A stretch of 64,000 bases of DNA from Pseudarthrobacter sp. NIBRBAC000502772 (GTDB taxonomy: Bacteria > Actinomycetota > Actinomycetes > Actinomycetales > Micrococcaceae). Shown here one piece after another: positions 50,767 to 58,729 of this stretch. Under the pieces are notes generated by a model. That model searched no databases. It was not told the DNA's origin and saw nothing but the letters and a program-made list of their open reading frames with translations. A program made the translations under genes and the position numbers. Position 1 is the first letter of the stretch, and each line of letters opens with the position of its first letter. The stretch spans positions 1,488,001 to 1,552,000 of the forward strand of contig NZ_CP041188.1 of NCBI RefSeq assembly GCF_006517235.1, in the 5' to 3' direction.

Positions 50767-52122
50767 ATGTCGAACAATGGAGTGCTCTGGGCTCCGGGCG
50801 CAGCTGGTCCCGGGCCAAGACCACCAGGCAGGCCACGTGCTTCCACGTTTATTGTCGGAGGCATTACTGCGCTCTTTGTGATCATCGGGGCGTTCAGCGG
50901 CGGAGTTGGAGGCGCGCTGGTATTCCTGGCCATCTCCGGTGGCCTTACCGGCCTCTACATTTTGGTGACCGGGCGGCGTTCCTGGGCGTGGCTTCCCGCC
51001 AAGCGGAGGTCAGGGGCCATAGCCCTTGCGGTCTCCTTCGCTCTCTTCATCGGCGGCGCCGTCGCGCTGCCGCGTACGAACGCGGAGGACCTTCAGACAG
51101 CTTCCTCGGACTGGAATGCCTCGCCGGGAACCGCCACAGCGAGCGCATCTGCAAAAGCGACGCCGACGCCGTCGTCCGTTCCAACCGCGCAAGCCACGGG
51201 CGCCCCGCTTGATCCTGAGACTCCAAGCCTCGTGGCGAACGACGTCACGGCTCCGAAGACGCAGCCCGCCTTTGCTACCAAGGCGATCGACCTGCTGGCA
51301 ACCCTTCCCATCAAGGGCCGGGCGCCGAAGACAGGATATGACCGCGCGCTCTTTGGGCAGGCCTGGGCAGACGTAGACCGTAACGGCTGCGACACGCGGA
51401 ATGACACGCTCAAGCGCGACCTTACGGGGATCACTTACACCAACAGCGTGCCTTGCAAGGTGCAGTCAGGAACTCTGGCGGATCCTTACACGGGTACTTC
51501 CATCGGCTTCCTGCGGGGGAGTGCTACCAGCAGCGCCGTCCAGATCGACCATGTTGTTGCCCTCAGCGACGCCTGGCAGAAGGGCGCGCAGCAGCTGACC
51601 ACGGAGCAGCGGACAGCCTTCGCGAATGACTCCCTTAACCTCCAGTCCACGGATGGTCCCACCAACATGAAAAAGGGCGACGGCGACGCAGCCACCTGGT
51701 TGCCGCCGAACAAGGGCTTCCGGTGCGAGTACGTGGCCCGGCAGATTTCGGTCAAGGCAACGTACGGCCTGTGGGTCACCCAGGCGGAGCACGACGCGAT
51801 GGCCAGGATCCTGGCCGACTGCTCCGGGCGGCTCGCACCAACTAACCAGCAGGCACCAGTCGCCGCGGCACCAGCGCCTGCACCGGCGGTGGCAGCTGCT
51901 CCGGTAGCTCCCGCTCCTGTCCCGGCGGCCGTGGTGCCGGCCCCTGCCCCGCTTGCTCCCGCGCCTGTTGTTCCGGCACCTGCTCCTGCAGCTCCGGCCG
52001 CCGCATACTACGCCAACTGCACGGCGGCCAAGGCCGCTGGCGCCGCACCGATCTATGCCGGCCAGGCCGGCTACCGGGCCGGGCTCGATCGCGATTCCGA
52101 CGGCGTGGCCTGCGAGAGCTAG
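50767..52122 (+). CDS. Membrane-tethered DUF1524 (HNH-type) nuclease with C-terminal excalibur domain
   Basis: 451 aa from ATG 50767 (GGGGGAAAT upstream; an ATG at 50737 lies in the terminator loop and is rejected). Residues ~28-110 hold three membrane helices (STFIVGGITALFVIIGAF, ALVFLAISGGLTGLYIL, GAIALAVSFALFIGGAVAL). After a Ser/Thr/Ala/Pro linker, residues ~170-340 are a DUF1524/GmrSD-C-like nuclease: DRNGCDTRNDTLKRDL, SAVQIDHVVALSDAWQKGAQQLT (catalytic DH) and FANDSLNLQSTDGPTNMKKGDGDAATWLPP. A Pro/Ala hinge leads to an excalibur domain, YYANCTAAKAAGAAPIYAGQAGYRAGLDRDSDGVACES (Ca-binding DRDSDG). The nuclease should face outside. DNA uptake, nutrient release or defence against external DNA are possible roles. 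Confidence 0.9.
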   Translation: MSNNGVLWAPGAAGPGPRPPGRPRASTFIVGGITALFVIIGAFSGGVGGALVFLAISGGLTGLYILVTGRRSWAWLPAKRRSGAIALAVSFALFIGGAVALPRTNAEDLQTASSDWNASPGTATASASAKATPTPSSVPTAQATGAPLDPETPSLVANDVTAPKTQPAFATKAIDLLATLPIKGRAPKTGYDRALFGQAWADVDRNGCDTRNDTLKRDLTGITYTNSVPCKVQSGTLADPYTGTSIGFLRGSATSSAVQIDHVVALSDAWQKGAQQLTTEQRTAFANDSLNLQSTDGPTNMKKGDGDAATWLPPNKGFRCEYVARQISVKATYGLWVTQAEHDAMARILADCSGRLAPTNQQAPVAAAPAPAPAVAAAPVAPAPVPAAVVPAPAPLAPAPVVPAPAPAAPAAAYYANCTAAKAAGAAPIYAGQAGYRAGLDRDSDGVACES

Positions 52123-52171
52123 CCATTCCCAAATTACTTCACCAATTTAGAAAATTTTCCAAGGGGGAAAA

Positions 52172-53023
52172 ATGGTAAATAGTCCAATTCCTGCGGCCAG
52201 CCCTAAGCGCCGCTGGAATCCGTCTCTGCTTTTCTGGATCGTCGCGGCGGTAGTACTGCTTCTGGTCATTCTTTTTGCATTCGCAGGTGGGATTGGTGCT
52301 GTGCTGTTAATTCTAGGACTAGTAGCCCTGCTCACCGGGCTTTATGCGTTGCTCTTCAAACGTCGGTCCTGGGTTGGCCTGCCGCACCGGAAATCGGGCG
52401 GGCTTGTGGCTGTTGCCGGATTTGTCGCCGTGATTGTGGGCGTGGGAGTGGGAGCCGCAACCGCCGCTCCGGGTGGGACGGCCGACAAAGCTGCTTTGGT
52501 AAGTCCTGTTCAAACGTCGGCAACGCCCACGCCAACTGCAACGAACCCCACAAAGTCCGCCTGCCTCACGGCTGCTGAGACGCGCCAGTACAACAACCAG
52601 ACCTTGGTTTGCACCATGGGCAGCGATCAGCGTTTGGTGTGGATGACGGAGTCAGACTCCAAGCGGGTTGTGGCCGAGAAAGCAGCGGCTGACAAAGCCG
52701 CTGCTGACAAGGTGGCAGCTGAGAAAGCGGCTGCAGAGAAGGCGGCAGCAGAGAAGGCGGCAGCGGACAAGGCTGCAGCAGATCAGGCAGCCGGGCAGTT
52801 GGCCGCCGAACAAGCTGCAGCTCAGCAGGCCGCCGCCGAACAGGCGGCAGCGGCGCAGCAAGCAGCCCAACCACCCGCGCAGCAGGCACCCGCCGCTCCC
52901 GCGGCGCCGGGCTACGTCACGCCTGGGGCATTTTGCAGTGGCGGAACTGGCGTCAGCAAAACGGGCAAGCCGATGGTTTGTGCACCCGCCAAGGACGGAC
53001 GCATGCGCTGGCTGGGGGCGTAG
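52172..53023 (+). CDS. Coiled-coil envelope protein sharing the membrane module of the nuclease
   Basis: 283 aa from ATG 52172 (AGGGGGAAAA upstream). The N-terminal ~85 residues repeat the nuclease's three-helix module, including LLTGLYALLFKRRSWVGLPHRKSGG against LTGLYILVTGRRSWAWLPAKRRSG. Then come a Cys-containing unit (SACLTAAETRQYNNQTLVCTMGSDQRLVWM), ~85 residues of (A)(E/D/Q)KAAA heptad-like coiled coil, and a second Cys unit (GAFCSGGTGVSKTGKPMVCAPAKDGRMRWLGA). Both Cys units follow C..T..G/N..xVC....R(L/M)xW. Likely an external structural or binding protein; function unknown. Confidence 0.75.
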   Translation: MVNSPIPAASPKRRWNPSLLFWIVAAVVLLLVILFAFAGGIGAVLLILGLVALLTGLYALLFKRRSWVGLPHRKSGGLVAVAGFVAVIVGVGVGAATAAPGGTADKAALVSPVQTSATPTPTATNPTKSACLTAAETRQYNNQTLVCTMGSDQRLVWMTESDSKRVVAEKAAADKAAADKVAAEKAAAEKAAAEKAAADKAAADQAAGQLAAEQAAAQQAAAEQAAAAQQAAQPPAQQAPAAPAAPGYVTPGAFCSGGTGVSKTGKPMVCAPAKDGRMRWLGA

Positions 53024-53058
53024 ATATCGCAGTATTCGGCAAACGACAGCCTTGATAT

Positions 53059-53089
53059 CGGGCCCCGCTGGCCAGCCCTGCGGGGCCCG
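53059..53089 (+). terminator. Terminator hairpin after the coiled-coil gene
   Basis: CGGGCCCCGC (53059-53068) and GCGGGGCCCG (53080-53089) form a perfect 10-bp stem with an 11-base loop. Confidence 0.7.
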
Positions 53090-53397
53090 ACCGATCGCCG
53101 TTCGACTTGCCCCCGTGAGAGTCGATCCAGTTCCTTAGTGAGTCCTATCTAGGCGGTCAATCTGCCGTTCGATTCGCCCCAACGTGCAGCGACCGGGTGC
53201 TTCTATAGCGGCTGGCCATAGGGGTAGCCCACCCACGGCCACCCGCCCTCACGGGGGCAGGCATTTTGCGCGGCATGCTGCACATGCCATCTGTCTACCG
53301 GTTAGCGCCCGCGAGGGCCTGGCCGGTGAGGTCGGTCTGAATGCCGCCCAGGTCTTAGGGTTACCTAGCTTCGCGAACACCTAAATCCCATCGATGC

Positions 53398-53555
53398 CAC
53401 GGTCTTTGTGTTGAGGGGATCGGGTCTGGCTGAATCTGGCCGGGAAGCATGGCAGGGCAAGCCGGGGGACCTCCTGATCGTGCCAGTCGGGGGTTCACAG
53501 ACTAGAAGCTGATGAGGACACCGCGGTGCTGTTCACGCCGATCAAGACGGACCGC
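53398..53555 (+). pseudogene. Decayed 3' half of a cupin gene
   Basis: Follows the 3' half of the cupin gene at 23009-23344: CACGGTCTTTGTGTTGAGG matches ACGGTCTATGTGCTGAAGG, GGCAGGGCAAGCCGGGGGACC matches the GKAGD region, CTCCTGATCGTGCC is identical, and ACACCGCGGTGCTGTTCACG matches the last strand. Several small insertions and deletions break the frame. Confidence 0.85.
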
Positions 53556-53562
53556 TTACGGG

Positions 53563-53604
53563 GAAGGCCCTGCTGCAGCTTCGAGAAGCTGCAGCAGGGC
53601 CTTC
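53563..53604. terminator. Perfect 20-bp hairpin
   Basis: GAAGGCCCTGCTGCAGCTTC (53563-53582) pairs with its exact complement at 53585-53604 around a 2-base gap, followed by TCTGG. It immediately follows the cupin remnant and may be that gene's old terminator. Confidence 0.75.
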
Positions 53605-53760
53605 TCTGGACGCTCGATGTGAGCATGGACTGCGCCTTAGGCTGCTAGTTCCCCAACATGGAGCCGTTGGCACGACGTAATGAAGCTGCCGATATTCGCT
53701 GCGACGTTACGGCGGATGCTTTTCATCTTGCTCAGAGGCTCCATCCTTTAGTGCGACTTA

Positions 53761-54156
53761 CTATTTGGTGACGTGGACAACGACTCCCTTGGAAGTCGAT
53801 TGCTCGCTTCCGGCATTATCAACACCGGTGACGGTCCAGTTGCTGAGCAAAAGAACGGTCTTGCCGGTATCAGAGTTATAGATGATTTTTTCGAACCCCA
53901 GCGCCGACAGCTCGTCATCGAGTGCCTCTGCGTTCATGCCCGCTACGTTGACAGGAATGACCGCAGTAGCGGGAATCGCTGGAGCAGCCGCTGGAGCGAC
54001 AACTTTGGCTGGGGCTGGGGCTGCTGTAACGATGGCGGTAGCAGTCTGCGTGACGGTATGGGTAACGGCGGGCGCTGCCTGCGGAGATCCCGACGCGCAT
54101 CCGGCCAAGGCCATGCAGAGAAACGTGCTGGCAGCCAGCGTTGTTTTCGTTTTCAA
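53761..54156 (-). CDS. Lipoprotein with one PASTA-like domain
   Basis: 131 aa from a TTG at 54156, preceded by AGGGGGAAGTAAATT. Lipobox LAGC (MALAGCASG), a Thr/Ala/Pro/Val linker, then VIPVNVAGMNAEALDDELSALGFEKIIYNSDTGKTVLLLSNWTVTGVDNAGSEQSTSKGVVVHVTK, a PASTA-like domain (P-x-VxGMxxxxAxxxLxxxGF, later the conserved W and V-x-V). PASTA domains bind peptidoglycan or related ligands. DNA here looks less GC-rich than the surrounding genes, and the TTG start is unusual in the window. Confidence 0.78.
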   Translation of the reverse strand: MKTKTTLAASTFLCMALAGCASGSPQAAPAVTHTVTQTATAIVTAAPAPAKVVAPAAAPAIPATAVIPVNVAGMNAEALDDELSALGFEKIIYNSDTGKTVLLLSNWTVTGVDNAGSEQSTSKGVVVHVTK

Positions 54157-54361
54157 AATTTACTTCCCCCTGAGAACTTTGCGTATTCGAACAGACTCAT
54201 TATTTGCCATCCGAGAAGTTAGTCGGCTCAATTATGCAGATCCTCGGCAAACATTGCGCCTACCTTGATCAGCAATTCTGGTATTGACGAGAACTCAACC
54301 TTCCAGTTAGCTGGAGTCCAGCCCGGCAGACCGCCCGGCCGGCAAAACATATGGGGGCACC

Positions 54362-54910
54362 ATGGCAGTGGACCAGCTTCGTGACGACATCCAGCAGGCA
54401 AAGGATAAAGCGGGGATTACTTGGGGGAGCAACAGAGAGTTCCGAAAGCTCGAGTCCCATCTTTGGGAGGGTGAGAGAGTTGAACAGATTTTGACCGGTC
54501 AATACGCTGGAGGTCTAGGTATCCTGGTGCTATCGGATCGCCGGATTTTTTTCCTCAAAGATGGCGTCATGAAGCAGGTCTCTGAAGATTTTCCTTTTTC
54601 TAAGATCTCCTCCATGCAGTGGAACTCCGGCCTTGCCTTGGGTGCTGTAACCGTTTTTGTGTCGGGCAATAAAGCGGAAATCACGAACGTCGCCAAGCAG
54701 TTGGGCAAGGCTTTTGTCGATGCTGCAAGGGACCGGATCGCGCCTTCTGCCCCACGGGCTTCTGAAAGCCAGGTCGCAGCACACCCAGCGGTTCAGGAAA
54801 CTGAAGACGTTTACGCAAACCTTGCAAAAATAGGACAACTGCGAGACGCCGGCGTCCTTACGCCGGAAGAGTTTGAAACGAAAAAAGCAGAACTCTTGGC
54901 CCGTATCTGA
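54362..54910 (+). CDS. PH-like domain protein with C-terminal SHOCT domain
   Basis: 182 aa from ATG 54362 (GGGGG upstream). Residues ~25-120 form a bacterial PH-like domain (LWEGERVEQILTGQYAGGLGILVLSDRRIFFLKDG...FPFSKISSMQWNSGLALGAVTVFVSGNKAEITNV). The C-terminus is a clear SHOCT motif: YANLAKIGQLRDAGVLTPEEFETKKAELLARI. Such proteins recur in prophages, plasmids and accessory regions and are thought to bind membranes or oligomerise; function unproven. Base composition looks less GC-rich than most of the window. Confidence 0.88.
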   Translation: MAVDQLRDDIQQAKDKAGITWGSNREFRKLESHLWEGERVEQILTGQYAGGLGILVLSDRRIFFLKDGVMKQVSEDFPFSKISSMQWNSGLALGAVTVFVSGNKAEITNVAKQLGKAFVDAARDRIAPSAPRASESQVAAHPAVQETEDVYANLAKIGQLRDAGVLTPEEFETKKAELLARI

Positions 54911-54939
54911 AAAGCACTCCCGAAACGTGGGAATATTCA

Positions 54940-54973
54940 AACCGGCTCCCGCCCAGGAAAACGGGAGCCGGTT
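54940..54973 (+). terminator. Terminator of the PH-SHOCT gene
   Basis: AACCGGCTCCCG and CGGGAGCCGGTT form a perfect 12-bp stem with a 10-base loop, 30 bases after the stop. Confidence 0.75.
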
Positions 54974-55118
54974 GCGCAGTAGGTTCGGCTAACAGGAAAG
55001 CTAGCTAGCTAGCTGTTGGCCTGGTCCGTCACGGTATCGGATTCAGCGAGGGCGAACAAAGAGTAACTCCTGGCCAGGGACCTTCCACTTCGACGCGCCT
55101 CCGTGGCTTCGTTGGTGC

Positions 55119-56726
55119 TCACTTAAAGTGAACACTTGGTTCAATCTGGGTCCGCAAGATTGGCCAGTCGGCCCGCAGCCGCGCAAGTAGCCAGACCGTC
55201 CGCGGGATGGGCCAGAGGACTGCCAGCGCAAGCACCGGTATCAGCGAAACGCCGACGTCGGGAAACTGGCGGATGATCACAAACAGGTGGGTATCGAACC
55301 GGGCCGGAGCGTATACCAGGCACAGCCACAGAGCGAACCCGTCGAGCGCGAGGGCCGCGGCGCCCCATGCCACGGGAGTCCAGCGTTTCCGGGAAGGGGC
55401 CCGCCGGAGCAGGAACCGCAGCGCCAGCCCCAGGCTCACCAACTCCGCCAGCAGCAGCGCCAGCGAAACCGCCCAGCTGTAGCGCTGCAGCCAGTCCTCG
55501 AACACAACCGCCGGCACGGGGGAGTGCCCGTGGAGGATTCGCAGGACGTTGGTGTCGATGGCCTTCAGCCGCGATGGGGCGGCGGTGTCATTGCCGTTGA
55601 TGACCAGCGCAACGCCAAGGCCGGACTCCGGAACCATCGCCAGGTAGGTGTGGCTGTTGCCCCATTCGCCCTGATGCTCCAGGAGGAGCGGCAGGTCCGC
55701 TTCCGGGACAGGCGGTGCCGCGGGATCGGCGGACTCCACGAGCGGGCGGGTGAACCATCCCATCGCGTACTCTTTGGACCCGTCCACCTGCACGAGAGGC
55801 TCGAACATCGCCGCCACGCTCTCGGGCCGAAGGATTTGGGCATCGCCGTATCGCCCGCCGTCGAGCAGTGCGATCAGCTGATGGCCCAGGTCCTCGGCGG
55901 ACGAGTACAGGGTGGACGACGGCATCCCGGTGGTTGGCGCGGGCACATCGGTCGGGCGCCAGAACGAGCCGAACCACAGCGAGTAGCCGGCGGCCGCATT
56001 GTCCGCGCGTGCGGCAGCCTGGGTGGGATGGCTGTGCGTCATCTCCAGCGGCCCGAAGACATGCTGCTCCAGGTACTCGCTGAACGGCTGGCCGGAGACT
56101 GTCTGCACCAGGAGGCCCAGGATGTTGAAGTTGGCGCTGGCGTAGTGGAAGGCCTCGCCGGGTTCGCCGGCGAGCGGGGCACTTGAGAGGGCCCGGACCC
56201 CTTCTTCGAGAGCCTCCGGGCCCTGTGCGTCGGAGGCTTCGAAGGCCGTGTCCTTGGATGACATGCCGCTGGCCTGGTGGAGCAGGTGGCGGACCGTGAT
56301 GGCTTGCGAGCGGCTGTCGTTCAGCGTGAACCAGGGCAGGTAGGTCTGCACCGGCTCATCCAGGCGCAGGCGGCCGGCCTCCACCTGCTGCATCACGGCG
56401 ATGGCCGTGAGGGACTTGCTGGTGGAGGCCAGCAGCACCGGGGTCTGGGCGGTCATCGGCCGACCGGAGTCGTCGGCGCGTCCGAATGCTGCGGAGTGCA
56501 CCTGGACGCCGTCCCGGACGACGGCGATGGCGGCCCCCGGAATCCCGAGGGTGTCCAGTTGCTCCCGGAGGAAGGTGTTCAGCGCGCTGTAGGTCTGCTC
56601 GGGGCTCGCGGGTCCTGTGGCCGGCGGGTCGGCAGGGTTAGGTGCCGGCGGGGTGGCGCCGCCGAGGATCCCCACGGTCAGCAAGCACAACAGGAGACAG
56701 CGCGCTGACCAGGAAATAGCTCGCAT
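55119..56726 (-). CDS. Membrane serine hydrolase (class C beta-lactamase-like) with C-terminal helices
   Basis: 535 aa from ATG 56726. A signal peptide (ISWSARCLLLCLLTVGILGGA) is followed by the beta-lactamase-related domain (residues ~45-390): SxxK in LLASTSKSLTAIAVMQQVE, second motif FHYASANFNILGLLV (Tyr-Ala-Ser, a known variant of YxN), and HQG in LLEHQGEWGNSHTYL. Residues ~420-520 add four membrane helices, as in Pab87/EstB-like membrane esterases. Not closely similar to the two lipoprotein hydrolases in the window. Likely a D-amino-acid or ester hydrolase on the outer face. Confidence 0.88.
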   Translation of the reverse strand: MRAISWSARCLLLCLLTVGILGGATPPAPNPADPPATGPASPEQTYSALNTFLREQLDTLGIPGAAIAVVRDGVQVHSAAFGRADDSGRPMTAQTPVLLASTSKSLTAIAVMQQVEAGRLRLDEPVQTYLPWFTLNDSRSQAITVRHLLHQASGMSSKDTAFEASDAQGPEALEEGVRALSSAPLAGEPGEAFHYASANFNILGLLVQTVSGQPFSEYLEQHVFGPLEMTHSHPTQAAARADNAAAGYSLWFGSFWRPTDVPAPTTGMPSSTLYSSAEDLGHQLIALLDGGRYGDAQILRPESVAAMFEPLVQVDGSKEYAMGWFTRPLVESADPAAPPVPEADLPLLLEHQGEWGNSHTYLAMVPESGLGVALVINGNDTAAPSRLKAIDTNVLRILHGHSPVPAVVFEDWLQRYSWAVSLALLLAELVSLGLALRFLLRRAPSRKRWTPVAWGAAALALDGFALWLCLVYAPARFDTHLFVIIRQFPDVGVSLIPVLALAVLWPIPRTVWLLARLRADWPILRTQIEPSVHFK

Positions 56727-56828
56727 GCCCGCACCTGCACTTCGGCTGACCGTCCCTTCACGGTATGGCCTCGCCTGGGGGAAAACAATGCAACGCTCCC
56801 AAAGCAGGGTCGCCAATGCAGCCCCTGA

Positions 56829-57632
56829 TCCAGAGCAGAACTCCTACCGACGGCCCCGGCAACCCCTCGGCTGCTGGACATCCTTGAGCTGGCCGGCGTC
56901 GTGGTTGTTCCCGTGGCGACTGACGCTGACGGACCCATCGCGGAGTCCCTCAAACAGGCCCTCACCAAGCAGCCCGTGGCGTTCATTTATGAACCATGCG
57001 CTAACTCCCGGTCGGGCACAAACATGACGCCCGAGCGTCGGGATTTAATTGCTGAGGTACTGCGGGATACGCGGGTGCTCATCATTGAGGATGACGGACT
57101 GGGGGACCTCGCCCTCGGACCGTATGCGGGCCTGGGCGCGCTTCTTCCGTCGCAGACCGTGCTGGTCCGCAGCTACTCCAAATCCCACGGTCCGGACCTC
57201 CGGCTGGCCGTCGTGGGCGGACCGGCCGAGCCGATGGAAAGGGCCAGGCTTTACAGGCAGTTCGGGGCGGGTGGGACCAGCCGCACGTTGCAGAATGCGC
57301 TGGCATGGATGCTGACAAGCGATGCAGTGAGGGCGCAGGTGCAGCGTGCGCGCACCGAATATGCTAAACGACGAACCCAGATGGCGGAACTTCTCGCCGA
57401 CCGCGGTGTCGTGGTCGAAAGCCATGATGACGGGCTGGGTTTATGGGTGCCGGTGCTCAATGAGCAGCAGGCGCTGCTGGTGCTGGCATCGCACGGTGTC
57501 GCGGCGGGCGGCGCCTCGGGCGGAGCTATCCGCAGTGGCCATCGGCAGAGCATCCGTCTGGCGATTGGAAAGCAGCTGGAGCGGCCGGACGAGGTTGCCG
57601 ACCTGTACGCCATGGCTTCCCGGGCCCTTTAG
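56829..57632 (+). pseudogene. 5'-truncated MocR/PdxR-like aminotransferase-regulator gene
   Basis: The open frame begins right after a TGA at 56826. It contains the C-terminal two thirds of a class I aminotransferase domain of MocR type: PRLLDILELAGVVVVPV, FIYEPCANSRSGTNMTPERRDLI, LIIEDDGLGDLALGP, and VRSYSKSHGPDLRLAVVGGP with the PLP lysine in SYSK. The N-terminal GntR-type HTH, linker and first part of the PLP domain are absent; no start with a good ribosome site is present. It ends four bases into the convergent DUF998 gene. A short internal start (GTG 56901) cannot restore the missing parts. Confidence 0.7.
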
Positions 57633-58309
57633 TGCCTGCCTGCACCGTCCGCCGCTGGCCGTTTCCACAACGCCACCGCGAGGACCGCCACCCAGAGCAG
57701 AAACGCCCCGATGCTGATCCGTTCGCCGATGCCCAGCACGAGGTTCGGTCCCGGGGCCGCCACAAACGCCACCACGCCCATGCCCGCGCAAACAGCGAGC
57801 GAAACGAACGAGTAGACACGCATCCTGCCGTGGAACCCCACTGCCACGAAGCACATTGCCGCGACCATGAGGGCAAGCTGCACGGTGGTGGCCACGATAT
57901 GCATGGGAATCGACGCTTCTTCACCGAGCGTCAGCGGATAGAAGCCGCCCACGATGTTCCACAACCCGTACCCGATGAGCAGGCCGCCGCCGATCCGCAG
58001 GGCGCGGTGGCCGCGCGCAGAAATCCAGACGCCGACGCCGAATGCCGTGAACAGCAGCGCGTAGAGCCACATGAAGGGGACCAGGACGTCCCGGCCGGGG
58101 GAGCCGACGGCGAACAGTTCGCTCACCATCTGTTCAGTGCGGCGGTAACCCTCCCACCGGGCCGCCGCCAAACCGTCGGTGGCAACCACGTATGACAGCG
58201 AGGACAGAGCCCCTGCCGCGAGCAGCCCCCGGCGGAGAGGCTCACCACGTTGGCTTCGGGGCTTGGCAGCCCGCCTGAGCTGCGGAAGCCGATGCTTATC
58301 GTTTGACAT
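57629..58309 (-). CDS. DUF998 family membrane protein
   Basis: 226 aa from ATG 58309. After a basic N-terminus there are about six helices: LRRGLLAAGALSSLSYVVATDGLA, QMVSELFAVGSPGRDVLVPFMWLYALLFTAFGVGVWI, ALRIGGGLLIGYGLWNIVGGFYPLTLGEE, HIVATTVQLALMVAAMCFVAVGF, YSFVSLAVCAGMGVVAFVAAPGPNL and GERISIGAFLLWVAVLAVALWK. The S.L...G.......P and GIGERISIG segments fit DUF998. Function unknown. Confidence 0.85.
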   Translation of the reverse strand: MSNDKHRLPQLRRAAKPRSQRGEPLRRGLLAAGALSSLSYVVATDGLAAARWEGYRRTEQMVSELFAVGSPGRDVLVPFMWLYALLFTAFGVGVWISARGHRALRIGGGLLIGYGLWNIVGGFYPLTLGEEASIPMHIVATTVQLALMVAAMCFVAVGFHGRMRVYSFVSLAVCAGMGVVAFVAAPGPNLVLGIGERISIGAFLLWVAVLAVALWKRPAADGAGRH

Positions 58310-58729
58310 TTCCGGATGTCCTCAGAGCCCGCGGCCTGGCCGGTCGTTGGCGTCGGGGCCCGCGGGCGTTTGCCCCCACGCGTCTTCGCCTACCGGTACA
58401 ACCCTGCGCCGGGTTGGTGGAACGCCGCTAGGGGCGAACGTCCCTGGCCTGCGGCCATAGGCCGAAAGGCCCTATTGGCCCGTTTTGAGGACAGCGCCAC
58501 CCAGCTTTCGCTGGATGAGGTTTGGGTCAGGGGATACATCGGTCCAGTTCTTGCCGACACTGATTGGACCCCGGTCAAGCGGCTGCCAGAAATCCAGCTG
58601 TGACTCCAGACGGAACATGACGCCACGAAAAGAGCGGTGATAGCTAGGACGGCCCCATTCCCCTCCGCGGTCTGACCAGGATCGGGCGGTGGGGGCCGCC
58701 ACGGCACCCCTGTATCCTGACAAGGCAGG
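58310..58729. other. 420-bp intergenic region
   Basis: Between the DUF998 and methyltransferase genes. An imperfect hairpin GGCCATAGGCC-GAAA-GGCC lies near 58451-58482. Short open frames exist on both strands (for example 58316-58603 plus) but none shows a recognised domain or a good ribosome site. I see no supported gene. Confidence 0.4.

Larger units (their letters stand above)
53024..53760. other. 737-bp region of remnants and hairpins
   Basis: Contains the terminator of the coiled-coil gene (53059-53089), two similar CCGTTCGAyTyGCCCC segments (about 53098 and 53163), a cupin gene remnant (53398-53555), a perfect 20-bp hairpin (53563-53604) and a 29-codon minus-strand frame (53637-53726, MKSIRRNVAANIGSFITSC...) that may be a scrap of a regulator. 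No complete gene is supported. Confidence 0.55.

Noticed and set aside
53096..53185. GTTCGAyTyGCCCC segments resembling a tRNA T-arm
   Set aside because: No acceptor stem, anticodon arm or CCA end can be folded around either copy.
54999..55014. Four copies of AGCT in tandem
   Set aside because: Short simple-sequence repeat with no associated gene structure; not informative on its own.
58316..58603. 95-codon plus-strand open frame between DUF998 and the methyltransferase
   Set aside because: No domain, no ribosome site, and overlapped by equally plausible minus-strand frames; coding status not supported.
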